Of a DNA stretch of 64,000 bases, positions 12,901 through 22,984 are shown piece after piece. The first letter of the stretch is position 1, and each line of letters opens with the position of its first letter. The stretch is from Pteria penguin (Eukaryota; Mollusca; Bivalvia; Pterioida; Pteriidae). A program made the translations under genes and the position numbers. The notes under the pieces are model-generated. The model worked only from the letters and a program-made list of their open reading frames with translations, made no database searches and was not told the DNA's origin. The stretch covers positions 14,116,001 to 14,180,000 of the forward strand of contig CM068582.1 in the NCBI GenBank assembly GCA_035048485.1. The letters run 5' to 3'.

Positions 12901-13236
12901 GAATATCATTTTCGTACAATTCTATAATTTTAATGACATTAATATTTTCATTTTGGGATTTTGGGATGTGATCATTTGTTGTCAAGATTAGATCTGCAAA
13001 TATTTCCCATCGATCAATTAAGATTTTGTTATCTAAACTATAACATAGATACTATATTTATAATATATAATTTATAATAATAGTTAAAATGAAGACACAG
13101 TTTGCATAATTTAAAGTTATTTATTTTATCTTTAAAGGCAGGGCAATATGCTTCTATATACGTTGACAACGCTTCCAACCTCAATGTTGTCGTCAAAAGT
13201 GAATCAGATTTCTCGGGCGTTTTCATAGGAACATAA
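6804..13236 (+). CDS. C1QTNF12: Adipolin/C1QTNF12-like secreted protein (7 exons, 5' incomplete)
   Basis: Join of exons 6804-6923, 8345-8471, 9401-9441, 10590-10760, 11625-11824, 12563-12641 and 13138-13236. These total 837 nt, an unbroken frame of 278 codons plus stop. Order: a basic pro-region with a W-L-x-F-I/V-R motif, a short collagen stretch of six Gly-X-Y triplets, a linker, then a C1q/TNF-like beta-sandwich domain. The C-terminal half matches my recollection of vertebrate adipolin/erythroferrone (FAM132) closely: [20 protein letters not shown], and an ending in S-G-x-x-x-G-T. The family is secreted and acts as a metabolic hormone in vertebrates; function in this animal is unknown. All introns are GT-AG. 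The signal-peptide exon should lie upstream (phase-0 end) and was not found. Erythroferrone is the alternative family member, but the ending and the ESLC motif favour adipolin. Confidence 0.88.
7209..8050 (+). mobile_element. Tandem-cored element (RAGGCCCA family), 145-bp units
   Basis: It begins ACAAGAGGCCCAAATGG followed by GCTCACCTGAG. GAAGAAGT motifs recur at 7353, 7498, 7643, 7788 and 7933, spacing exactly 145 bp four times. After the last unit comes a short GACGGACGAC-rich microsatellite (about 7960-7990). The short frames in it are repeat artefacts. The layout of conserved 5' end, about 145-bp core repeats and tetranucleotide microsatellite resembles the pearl/Helentron-type elements described in bivalves. 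It lies in an intron of the adipolin-like gene. Confidence 0.75.
8345..8471 (+). CDS. C1QTNF12: Adipolin-like gene, collagen-repeat exon
   Basis: The acceptor is ATTTCAG and the donor is AAAG|GTGATT, phase 0 to phase 1. It encodes [19 protein letters not shown], six uninterrupted Gly-X-Y triplets, then [13 protein letters not shown]. That resembles the short helical segment (EFQELLK-type) after the collagen repeat of adipolin. The preceding cysteine may join chains by a disulfide, as in other CTRP proteins. A TGACGTCA lies inside the coding sequence at 8434-8441. Confidence 0.88.
8896..8976. repeat. Compound ACT/AGT/ATG microsatellite
   Basis: (ACT)n switches to (AGT)n and then (ATG)n. The ACT to AGT switch at about 8930-8942 makes a palindromic centre able to fold back. 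Confidence 0.9.
9401..9441 (+). CDS. C1QTNF12: Adipolin-like gene, small linker exon (41 nt)
   Basis: The acceptor is TTTTACAG and the donor is AAAG|GTACTC. It is entered in phase 1 and left in phase 0, encoding [14 protein letters not shown] across the junction. It continues the charged helical linker between the collagen and C1q/TNF-like domains. The phase fits both neighbours. Confidence 0.8.
10590..10760 (+). CDS. C1QTNF12: Adipolin-like gene, first C1q/TNF-fold exon
   Basis: The acceptor is TTTATTACAG and the donor is CAG|GTTGGT, phase 0 to phase 0, 57 codons. It opens with a CPEC pair and one N-glycosylation sequon (NGT). It then encodes [20 protein letters not shown], matching the FHCRLxxxxxVDxRTLxEL segment that opens the globular domain of adipolin. 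A TGACGTCA lies at 10655-10662. Confidence 0.88.
10787..11044 (+). repeat. 43-bp tandem array, 6 units
   Basis: GAGAAGTCT recurs at 10787, 10830, 10873, 10916, 10959 and 11002, exactly 43 bp apart. Units 1, 3 and 5 carry AATAAAG where units 2 and 4 carry ACTAAAG, an alternating pattern suggesting an 86-bp higher-order unit. It starts 26 bp after the donor of the preceding exon. Confidence 0.95.
11185..11540. repeat. Simple repeats (ATTT)n, (AAC)n, (ATG/ATC)n
   Basis: Intronic low-complexity stretches: TTTA repeats at about 11193-11222, AAC repeats near 11410-11430 and 11495-11525, and GATGAT/ATCATC runs between them. Confidence 0.85.
11625..11824 (+). CDS. C1QTNF12: Adipolin-like gene, second C1q/TNF-fold exon
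   Basis: The acceptor is TTTCTACAAG (CAAG rather than the usual CAG) and the donor is GT|GTGAGT, phase 0 to phase 2. It encodes [17 protein letters not shown], the F-T-A-P-x-S-G-x-Y-x-F core strand typical of C1q-fold proteins. It then has a Lys/Arg-rich loop and [12 protein letters not shown]. The loop replaces the shorter, less basic loop of vertebrate adipolin. Confidence 0.9.
12563..12641 (+). CDS. C1QTNF12: Adipolin-like gene, third C1q/TNF-fold exon
   Basis: The acceptor is TTTGTAG and the donor is CAG|GTAAAG, entered in phase 2 and left in phase 0. It encodes [20 protein letters not shown], matching the LExxSxLFTxxVxGxLxLQ strand pair of the family. Confidence 0.9.
13138..13236 (+). 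CDS. C1QTNF12: Adipolin-like gene, last exon with stop
   Basis: The acceptor is ATCTTTAAAG. It encodes [13 protein letters not shown] and ends in [10 protein letters not shown] then TAA at 13234-13236, the family's conserved C terminus. Confidence 0.9.
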   Translation, partial: AGQYASIYVDNASNLNVVVKSESDFSGVFIGT

Positions 13237-13520
13237 CAGAATCATCCGTTATACAGTCTCATGAATCAGGGGATGTATCAAAAAATTACAAAGGTCAACA
13301 CGGCAGCTGGTCCCATTCTGGTGTCCAGTGGCAGAGTATACATATTGCATGGTGATATAACATGCATAAGACATGCACACCGATATTGTACATTGTATGT
13401 TCCGAACAAGTGTGAACAGTGTTCATCATGGTTTCCTGTCACCCCTTGTTTGTATTTATTAGTATTTGTTATTGATTCCATTTGTATTTATACCATTACT
13501 TTCTTTTCATGATATCTGAT

Positions 13521-13526
13521 ATTAAA
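13521..13526 (+). terminator. Candidate poly(A) signal ATTAAA
   Basis: ATTAAA lies 285 nt after the adipolin-like stop and is followed by a T/GT-rich stretch (CTTGTGATTTTT). It is the first canonical or near-canonical hexamer seen with a suitable downstream element. Confidence 0.45.
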
Positions 13527-13765
13527 GATTCTTGTGATTTTTAAAATATCCTAATTTGTAAATTTTCACATTCACATTTATGTGTTCCTGTTCGTATTTA
13601 TATTGTTAAGTATTTATTTAATATATATCATCTTTATCAAAGATCTTTTTTCGGATCTTCATATTATGTAAGATGAATTAATTCTTTATAATGAAGAGAA
13701 TCATTTTTGAACACAGGGGACCCTCTAGGTCCATTTTAACCACGCCTACCAATGTCATTTCATTG

Positions 13766-14026
13766 TGACGTCACAAGTAAATCAATGACTTATTAATCTA
13801 TGACGTCACAAGTCATAAGGGAATAAGTGTACCAACGGGTGCAATGTCGGAAAATACGGAGTATCGCCAATACAATAACGTTAACATACACGCACACTTT
13901 ATAATTGTTATGACGTCATATAATACACCGTTCCACTTTCGTCAAAAGTCAAGCACTTTAGCGCAAAATCTGACTATGATGACGTCATGCAAGGTTGGAC
14001 AAGCCCGACATTTGATTATGACGTCA
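13766..14026. promoter_or_regulatory. Cluster of five TGACGTCA (CRE-type) palindromes
   Basis: Perfect TGACGTCA lies at 13766-13773, 13801-13808, 13911-13918, 13980-13987 and 14019-14026. This octamer is the consensus site for CREB/ATF-type bZIP factors. Two copies sit inside the TIR element at 13921-14091 and one abuts it. The cluster is about 0.5 kb downstream of the adipolin-like stop. Regulatory activity is not shown. Confidence 0.5.
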
Positions 14027-14091
14027 TAAGTATAACAATCAAAAATCCGCTAAACATCGCTTTCTATGCTGAAAAGTGGAACGGTGTATTA
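13921..14091. mobile_element. Short TIR element (MITE), ends ATACACCGTTCC
   Basis: AATACACCGTTCCACTTT at 13922-13939 is the exact reverse complement of 14073-14090. TA flanks both ends (13921-13922 and 14090-14091), consistent with the TA target duplication of Tc1/mariner-type MITEs. There is no coding potential. Confidence 0.75.
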
Positions 14092-15252
14092 TGATGTAAG
14101 TTGCCCATATGAAAGTGTCCACATTGAGAACGATGGATTTGGATGGTGACTAAATGCAAAATGAACCGGGATGGATTTTATAGTTGCGGTACTCCGTACT
14201 GGCGATCTGTCAATGGACCTTTCTATTTTTCATAAAAGATTGTGCTATTTGAAAGTTATTATATCTGTAAAGTCATATACAAATACATTATTTCTCAGAC
14301 TTCACGTCAAATTACACATTATGGAAGGTTGAATTTCAGTGGTATGTCAAATCCATCTATTTAAGGTTGCCCTTTTAGTTGATTGGGTTTGACCTAGCAA
14401 TCTTCAATCTTTTCGATATACAGAGTTATTTCCCATATAAGCAGGTATCTGACGTCAAACCAGTGACATATACAATGACAGGGTATTGCATCAGCTCGAC
14501 TATTGTCTAGAGAGCTAGCTACAGAGCTAGAACATAACTTTAAAGTGATTTTAAATTTTATTTGCTCTTACACCATGAAGATTTTCCCACAACCTTGAAA
14601 CAAAATGGTACAGTTGATTCAATGCATAATTACATGTACATATGTGAACAAATTGGGACTACATTTGTGTACATATGGGACTTGGAGATGAGCTGGATAA
14701 AGTAAACAATAAGTCACATTAGATATAGAAATTAAAAAAAACATAGCCATTTTGATTGAAATGAACACAACATACATGTATATGCAGAGAACAGAAAATA
14801 CATGAAATAAACAAGTGTCAGAAAATATGGAGATTTCTAAATTGCAGTGGAGTTACAAAGGTTGTATAAAAAGATACATATCCTTCCCTGAGGGAAAAGA
14901 AAGGATTATTTAAACCATCAGAATTCTCGTTAATAGTAAATTCTATGAATATAAAAATTTTAATCGGTGGTATACTTGTCAAAGTAGATTCTGTATGCTG
15001 TGCAAATAGTACATGTACCACTTGTAGCGTTTTTTTTTTAGAAAATATTGTAAAGTTTTTCCTAAGAAACATTAGAAAGACATGAAAACAAACAGATGGA
15101 TTAATGATGTATAATTAAAAACATATATACACGTGTGTATATATTCTTTATATTCCATAGAAAGATTTTGGAGGACGGATGGATAAATTTGTGATTTTGA
15201 AATAAATTCAAAACTGTATGGTAACAGCCTGTTTCACATTAACTGCAGGACT
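14092..15252. other. Non-coding, no repeat recognised
   Basis: AT-rich, with one further TGACGTCA at 14450-14457. No exon or strong repeat is seen. Confidence 0.45.
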
Positions 15253-15265
15253 ACCATTTAGGGGG

Positions 15266-15446
15266 GGGGGGGGGGGGGGGGGGGGCAGGCGTGGTGTAGT
15301 GGTTAAGCGCTTGGCTTGCAGTGCAGACGATCCTGGTTTGATTCCCGGGGAGCGCCACTATGTTTAAGAGGTTGGTAACCTGCCTCCATGTCGCGATATA
15401 ACTGAAATATTGTTGAAAGCGACGTAAAACACCAATCAACCAACCA
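15266..15446 (+). mobile_element. tRNA-derived SINE, family B, copy 1
   Basis: The tRNA-like head GGCGTGGTGTAGTGGTTAAG has a B-box-like TTTGATTCCC. It is followed by CGATATAACTGAAATATTG and a tail reading GCGACGTAAAACACCAATC with CAAC repeats. A 13-bp target duplication, ACCATTTAGGGGG, lies at 15253-15265 and 15447-15459. The G-run next to the left duplicate has grown to 25 G (15261-15285). The matching copy is at 54930-55097. Confidence 0.92.
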
Positions 15447-15814
15447 ACCATTTAGGGGGAAGAAAAGGTACGTTTCCCATAAAAAATTTGATGTTATAAT
15501 CAGCTACTGATTGTGTCTTACATCCTTTTGCGGGAACTGTGATCATTTCCTCCTCTAAAACGTCAGTCCTGCAGTTATTGTGAAATGGTCTATAGAACAT
15601 TAAAGTACATGTATGCAACTAAATTCAACATTGTAAAACATTGATTTCTCAAAGGATAAAAGCAACAGCTGAATATTATTGCTTTGGATAGGATAGAAAA
15701 ACAAACCTAAAATTGAACACCCCAGCACAAAAATTTTAACTATTCAACTTTCTGTCTTGCAAAAGGTTCAACTTGCAATTATAGTGTACACAGAAAATAG
15801 TTGGTTTTACTTAC

Positions 15815-17095
15815 AAAACAAGAGCAACGCCTAGCGTGGCATAATACGCTTGTCGCTTAATTCGGACAGGATCAATTCGCATTTGGCATGATTTTCATGA
15901 AAAACATCTGACGTTTACTGAAGTTAATTGCGTTTCATAGCATTTTATCATAGGAATAAGTCCAAGGGCAATAACTCCTGCAAAATGGTCTTATCCAACC
16001 CATCTTGGAACTTGACCTGCCAATGAAAAACTTGAAATTTATTAGAACTTGCTCCCCCCCCCCCTCTAACACCTCCCCCCCCCCTTCCTAAAATTATAAA
16101 TTTCTCAAAAATGAAAAAAAGATATCAATACCTGTAAAATATGTGGAAGTTGGTACATTTTACTTGTTTCATGGTAAATTTCATAATGTTTTTACCAAAA
16201 TTAGATTTTTAATGAATTTTCAAAACAAAATCTTGAAATTTCTAAGTCCAAGGGCCATAAATCCGTCAAAAGTGGGTCAATCGTAACAAAACTCGAATTG
16301 GTACTGACGCTACTTGGAATAAAGCTATATACCAAATTTCAATTCAATATCTTGAAAGATGGCAAAAAAAAAGGTCCGGAAAACATGACCTAGGACATAT
16401 GGTCACCCCTCCCCTAAAATTATAAATTTCTCAAAAATGAAGAAAAAGATATTAAAACCCGTAACATATGTGATAGTTGGTACATTTTACTTGTTTCATA
16501 ATAAATTTCATAATGTTTTGACAAAAAATAGATTTTTAATGAATTTCTGAAAAAAATCTTGAAATTTATAAGTCCAAGGGCCATAAATCTGTCAAAAGTA
16601 GGTCAATCGTAACAAAACTCGAACTGGTACTGACGCTGCTTGATATAAAGCTATATACTAAATTTCAACTCAATATCTTGAAAGACAGCAAAAAAAGTCC
16701 GGAAAACATGATCTAGGACATATGGTCAACCCCCCCTTAAAATTATCAATTTCTCAAAAATGAAGAAAAAGATATTAAAAACCGTAACATGTGATAGTTG
16801 GTACACTTTACTTGTTTCATGAGAAATTTCATAATGTTTTGACACAAAATAGATTTTTAATGAATTTTTTAAAAAATTTTGAAATTTGTAAGTCCAAGGG
16901 CCATAAATCTGTCAAAAGTATGTCAATCTTAACAAAACTCGAACTGGTACTGACGACGCTTGAAATAAAGCTGTATACCAAATTTCAACTCAATATCTTG
17001 AAAGACGGCAAAAAAAAGTCCGGAAAACATGACCCCGGACGGACCCACGGACAGCGCCATAACATAATACGTCCCGTCTAATGACGGGCGTATAA
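15815..17095 (+). mobile_element. Tandem-cored element (RAGCAAYGCC family), about 325-bp units
   Basis: It begins ACAAGAGCAACGCCTAGCG and ends with the stem-loop CCCGTCTAATGACGGG followed by CGTATAAAAA. Inside, TTTCTCAAAA recurs at 16101, 16427 and 16750, a period of about 325 bp. The end sequences recur at 40875-42017, and the 5' end also at about 23139. Two short C-runs lie at 16053 and 16074. Conserved subterminal ends with a 3' palindrome suggest a non-autonomous Helentron-like element; that class call is inference. Confidence 0.7.
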
Positions 17096-17109
17096 AAATT
17101 AGAGCTTTC

Positions 17110-17570
17110 CTAACAGGACAAATACTTGACCTTAAAGACAAAACCTTAATTCAAAGTCATGACACACCTTTGGGTTGTGGACAACAATTGTGCAAAATAT
17201 TATAGGTCAATGATGTTGTGCAAGGTGGTAATGGCCCAGACAAGAATTATGGCTATGTGTACACTGTGACCATGACCTTGTAGATATGACCTTGGATTAA
17301 GGTTATGACACACTCTTGGCTTGTGGACAACAATTATATGGAATAGTATCAGCCTGCAAAATAGCACCAAGAGATAATGGCCCAGGCAAGAATTTTGGCT
17401 ATTTGTATATTGTGACTTTGATCTTGTACATATGACCTTGGTTCAAGGTCATGACACACCCTTGGGTCTTGGACAACAACTGTGTGAAATATTATAGGTC
17501 CACAATGTGGCATGAAGAAGATGTGACCCAGACAAGAATTTTGTATTTTTCCACAAAACACAGAGGGCCT
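17110..17570 (+). repeat. Tandem array, 146-bp units
   Basis: GACACAC in a GGTCATGACACAC-like context recurs at 17161, 17307 and 17453, 146 bp apart. Repeated CTTGACC and GGCCCAGACAAGAATT phrases flank it. It abuts the preceding element and may be part of a composite. Confidence 0.75.
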
Positions 17571-17599
17571 AATCCAGCTTCATTACAGAACTTACTCAA

Positions 17600-20500
17600 A
17601 ACACTGTGTTGATACAAAGATGTAAACAAGAGCAGAAAAATTTACACTAGAATTCTCTTTCTGTTTTACGTAATGTTCCAACTATGTTTGGTACACATTC
17701 TCCTAAATACTTGAACTGCACTGTATAAAAGTTTGCCTTTATGCACTATAATTCACATGAACATGGATTAGTCCAGCTTAAACTCTTTGAGATTTTAATC
17801 TATATTATTCAACTGTTTATGTCAGGTACTAGATGTATAGTTCAGCTACAAGGTGTATTAGGCATAAACACTTTTGCTTTGAGATAAAAGTGATCATTTG
17901 AACATGCATGAAAAATGTTGTAAAAATGGGATACAAATAAATGCAATAATGAAAAAAATCAATAGATACATGATTATGCATTATATAATTATTGCACAGC
18001 CATTTTTTATCATTAGCACTAAGTCTTTATATTGGTAAAAAATATTCAGGGATTCAACCCCAAGAAAAACTTAAGTATCAGAGTACAAGTGACAATACAA
18101 GAATCAAAAACTGAGTCTTAACACAACTATGGGAAGATAACTATGTATGAACATGAAAAACCATCTTCACACATTTCGAAATATATATAATAATATAATA
18201 TATATTATGTTCTCTTGAATAAGATACAATTTACTTGTCATGTTTTGATAAAATATCTTCACATAATTTAAATGATGATGAATAATTTATATATGAATAC
18301 ATGTATATATATATATTTATATGTATATATACATGTATATATAAATTGTTCTCTGGAATAGTAAGAAACATTTTTGTCATGTTTTGAAATAAAACATAAA
18401 TTGTCTCTTTGGGAAGTATCAATTTAGTAAAGCCTTTTGATATTTACATGAAAATGGGGTGGGGTGGAAGGGAGGGGGCTGTTTTCATAGTACATGTAAA
18501 TTTAACAGTGCATGTAAAAAACAAACATGAAGCAAATTGCATGTATTTCTTCATGATCAAATGTATCATCATGGTAAAGAAGGCACAAATTTCTATTAAA
18601 TTATCATTCACACAGCCAAGAATTTCTTACAATGTTCAACATCAATAATTTAAAATGACTTCATAGTTATAATCACTTCATAAGTTACATGAGCAAATGT
18701 ATAATGAATAATACTAAAAAGAAAAAATTCAGCATATCACACACTTTCAGAAAATATTGTTAAATACTAAAATTGTTTCTGTAAAAAAAAAAAAAAGAGT
18801 TTTGTGCAACCACATTGTAGCATGTTGAACACAGAGGCGTGCACCTATAAGCATGATCTTGAATCAACATTAATAGTGTCTGTTCTTATTTATGAATTCA
18901 TTCTATAAGCAAAGTCTTGAATCAGTAAATATAGGCCAGCACTAAATCCATTGGAATATGAATTATGTTAAAATTAGTACACACCCACACACACTAAATT
19001 AGTACACCATGATCTGGGGTGCCTTTAGTACGACGACAAAATATCTTTAAAACTCATACTGGCAGGCTAGCTACCTGTAAGGTGTGTTCACACTTAAATT
19101 CATCCAATCAAATTAAAGCTTGGAAGACCAAAAAAAAAACAACCAACTGTAGGAATTCTTGTAGATAAAATTTTTTACTTTGAGATCACTCCTTAAGAAA
19201 TATACAGATACAATAAACTTATAGTAAAGGCAACTTTATCAAGGGGTGATTTCAAAGTAAAAATATTTATCTACAAGGACTTTGACAGTACTAAGTACTC
19301 TAAGAATTTATTTGTTATAGTGTAACCACTGTAACTGTGTCTTGCACATCTACACTCTATATGTATGGAATTCTCAAGCTCTACCAAGCACATTTACATT
19401 TTACTAATCATAATTATTTATTTGTACTGCATATTCAAGCTGTACTGTGTACACTTAAGCTTTACATACTACAATTACACTGTACCTAATGCACTCGAGT
19501 TATACCAAAAGCAAAACGTCGGAGTAAAATAGAACACTAAAACTGTTCTAGGTAGGTACATTTTTAGTGTACCTTGTCCAAAAAAACATTACCCTGTTAA
19601 ACAAAACTTAATAAATATAGACCTGTCAGTATGAACACTTAGGCACTCTAATACTCTTTGTGTATACTTTTATGGTAAATTGCTATACTGTAGACTAACA
19701 GTATGTCTGTACTGAACACTAAGATGCACCTTCCATAGAGTCGTACATGTATTTAAACGTCACCTAAGCAAAGACTTTAAAAACAGTGACCTTTATACGA
19801 AGGTGTATTTTTAATAAAAAAAGAGAATAGAGAATGGGAATTTGCAAAATGACCTTTATATTGAGATGACCTTTATATAGAGGTGAGCATCAAGGCAACA
19901 AAGTATCACTGTACATATATACATTCTCGTTGCACTTATGGAATAAACTGAAAAGTTGCATGTTTATTGCTATATTGTGAACTTTTGAAAACCTACTGTC
20001 AACTAAATTATTAAAACATTTAATGTTACACTCACTGGAAGCTGACTAGCTATATAATGTCAAGGTTAAAAAGGACTAGAAAGTGACTGTTTATTAAAAA
20101 AAAAAACAAAAAAGAAACAAGCAATACTGTTGTAAAAAACAAGATTTCACTTCATAAAAATTTGAAAAAAATTCTTGTTTGAAACATTTGATTGTACGAA
20201 CATTCAAGAAGTAAATCAATATTGTATACATTTTTATTTCATCTGTCATTTTCTATAGCTTAGTCTGTAAATAAGATTTCAGATGAATATTAACAAAAAA
20301 AAAAAATAAAGACTGAATAGTTTACCTTATTCTTTGTTAAAATATTACACTTATTGCTAAGTAGGTCACCATGTGACCTATATTTAATGTGAAGTCAACA
20401 TGCAATCTGTACAATGAGACAGATGATAATAAATACACAAAGCAACAACCTCATGTTATACATGATAAATAGAGCTTAATGTACAATATACATAGTCTGG

Positions 20501-21925
20501 AATTGCTCAGGAAGCATATCGAAGCAATTCATATATACATTACATAATATTTACAGTAAATATCTTTCAATTCAATTCAAAAAGCTAGTTCACTGAGTAA
20601 AACATGAATAACTCTTGAATGGATGCATTTAAAACCTTCAACAAATCTCTACAATATCTATCTATATACTACAAGGAACATAATTACATTTACCACAAGA
20701 ATTCACCTTCATTTAATTATTTAGTATACACTTTTTCCCACTGGCATAAACTAAATATTTCCTAAAGAGACTTAATGTCCTAATCAAAGTCTTGTGACCT
20801 TGACCTTTGGAAATCCCCTCTCTCCAAAAACATCTTGAACCTCTTTTGTTCTTGAACACCCTTTGTATCAAGTTCAATAATTCTTGGTTGAAAAGGGATT
20901 AAAAGACCAGGGTCACTTCTACCTTAATGATTTTTGCAAAAAGTAAAATCTCCTAAAAGACAAATTTATTTGCATTTCTGTCTGTATATATATCTGCCAA
21001 ATGACACATGAAATACTATCTTATAAAATGATGTCATTTAATGTCTGTATCATATCATAAAGATGTACCAAATCGGAAAAAAATGTGTAATATGGACTAG
21101 GAACATTTCAGAATTGAACCTTTCTCTACCAATTTAAGACAGAGCAATTTTACTTCTTACTTGACTAATTTGTTTGTTAAACTATTTGTGACAAAAATAT
21201 CACACTGGCTCTTGCATGTGCTCATATCCAAATTAAAGAAAATGTTCCAGTTTAATGCTAATTTTGCCAAAGATACAAATTTTCAGGCGTTTTGCATAGA
21301 ATTTATTTTTTCATAACGATGTACCATGTGATGAGCAAACAGTTAGTTTTAAAGTGTTAAAGTGTCCATGCACCTTGTCTTTAATCTGTACACATTTTGA
21401 AAGAATAAAGTCTTGTGACCATGACCTTTAATCTTTTGAATCCAAAACAATATGCTTCTTCCCTTGATCATGAACATTCCTTGCGTGAAGAATCATGACT
21501 ATAAATGATGTCATCCGTTAAAAAACCTACATACATGTATTAATGAAATCCTTTTAAAGATAATACATCTCTGTGTCGACATGTCTCTGTATGCTGACTG
21601 TACCAACACATCAAATTATTTCTCGAAATTCTTGTTAACTTAAAGTGATATCTAAATTCCAAATTCAGGTAAACTGATGTATCATAAAACATTTGAGTAA
21701 AACTAATACTAAAAGAATCTACATTGTTTCTTCTCTTGAAATTCTACTTATCAACATTGAATTGTTGACACTTACGTAAAGCTGATATGTTTCAGGTTTT
21801 TAATGCAGCCATCTTTGTGTACAGGGTTAAGAATCACCCAAGTTATTGCTTTGTTTTACCTCACACCACGATAATTTACCGGTAACTAATAACTAATATG
21901 CAAAGAGATTTATCCCTATGCAATA
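17600..21925. other. Long AT-rich stretch, repeat-poor, no gene
   Basis: About 4.3 kb with few recognisable repeats, unlike the flanks, and no convincing coding frame. It lies downstream (in gene orientation) of the death-receptor stop at 22659. It could be intergenic DNA or an unusually long 3' untranslated region; sequence alone cannot decide. Confidence 0.4.
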
Positions 21926-21927
21926 GA

Positions 21928-22074
21928 CCCACCGAAAAAGTGCCTACCATGACACAAGGCCTCAGTTTTTACTGTCTCAGAAAGACAAGACTTTGACAAG
22001 CCTAAACTGGGACTCGCACCCAGGGCCTCTTGGTCACCAGCCAAGTTCCTTACTGATTGAGTTACGACAAAGGC
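21928..22074 (-). mobile_element. SINE fragment with shared core
   Basis: On the minus strand it has a tRNA-like B-box (GGTGCGAGTCCCAG) and then GAGACAGTAAAAACTGAGGC, the same core as SINE family A but with a different tRNA-like head. It is degraded and without a clear target duplication. Confidence 0.7.
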
Positions 22075-22410
22075 TGAGTATTGATCAAATGAATTTTGAT
22101 AATTATCATTCTAATATAATCAAGGCTACTCTAAGTATCAATAAATTCTATGAGGAATACTTCGAGGCACCAAGTCAGAAGATAAAATGCTTGTACTATA
22201 AACTGATTGAGCACTTGAATTTTAGTTGAGCAAAAAAACAGTCTTATGATATGTAATACTGGAAAAAATGTGTAAATTAAATCTGAAGCACAGTATAAAT
22301 CACAGAAATAACAAAAAAAATTAACTAGTCATATAGAAAAAATTGCCACAAAATCCTAATAATAATAGTATATATACATGAAGATAACATGAGGAAAATG
22401 ACATCTTTTT

Positions 22411-22416
22411 TTTAAT
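22411..22416 (-). terminator. Candidate poly(A) signal ATTAAA for the death receptor
   Basis: Minus-strand ATTAAA about 245 nt past the receptor stop. It is one of several possible signals in AT-rich DNA, so the choice is weak. Confidence 0.2.
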
Positions 22417-22658
22417 TTAGAATTTCTCTTTGAGAATCAATCAGAGTAATTCTTTTTTTTTTTTTTGAAAATATCACAACTTTATAACACAGAGCAATTT
22501 GATTTTGCTCAGTATTTTAGATCACTGAAGGAACAAAGTTTTCTTCCCAAAAATAACTAGCTATCCTTCCACTCTAAATTTACAGAGACTTTCTCTGGTC
22601 TACCTCTTCCTACCATTTTAACAGTATTCAGATCAATTCTTGCAGCAGAACATTTACA

Positions 22659-22984
22659 TTAAGAATTTCTGCTTGATTCAATTTCCATTACTCTATCACC
22701 ATGATTACCAGATTCATCATCATCTAAACTTCTCCCAGGAGGAAGTACAGTACTTTCTTTACACAGATCTGGATATTTCCTTGAGAGCTCTTCGGCAACA
22801 TCCACATAATCTCTCTCTTGTAGCACCGAAACAAGTATATTGAGATCAAGCTTCTTTGGATTGTTGAGTTCATACCACTTCATAAACACTCGGTAGATTT
22901 GTTCTCTAACATCCCCACCGTAATTGGCCTCCATTTCATCAATGACAGAGTCTGCCCCACGATCAGAATCCATGTTTATCTTCT
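22659..22984 (-). CDS. Death receptor, last exon (death-domain C-terminal half)
   Basis: The acceptor is TTCATTTAG, phase 1 in, 108 codons plus stop. After EKINMDSDRG it carries death-domain helices: VIDEMEANYGGDVREQIYR, FMKWYEL, then LNILVSVLQERDYVDVAEEL. A short acidic and polar tail ends in ESSRNS. The reading frame crosses the intron cleanly from the previous exon. Confidence 0.9.

Noticed and set aside
16791..17141. 96-residue plus-strand and 70-residue minus-strand frames
   Set aside because: They lie inside the RAGCAAYGCC-family tandem element.
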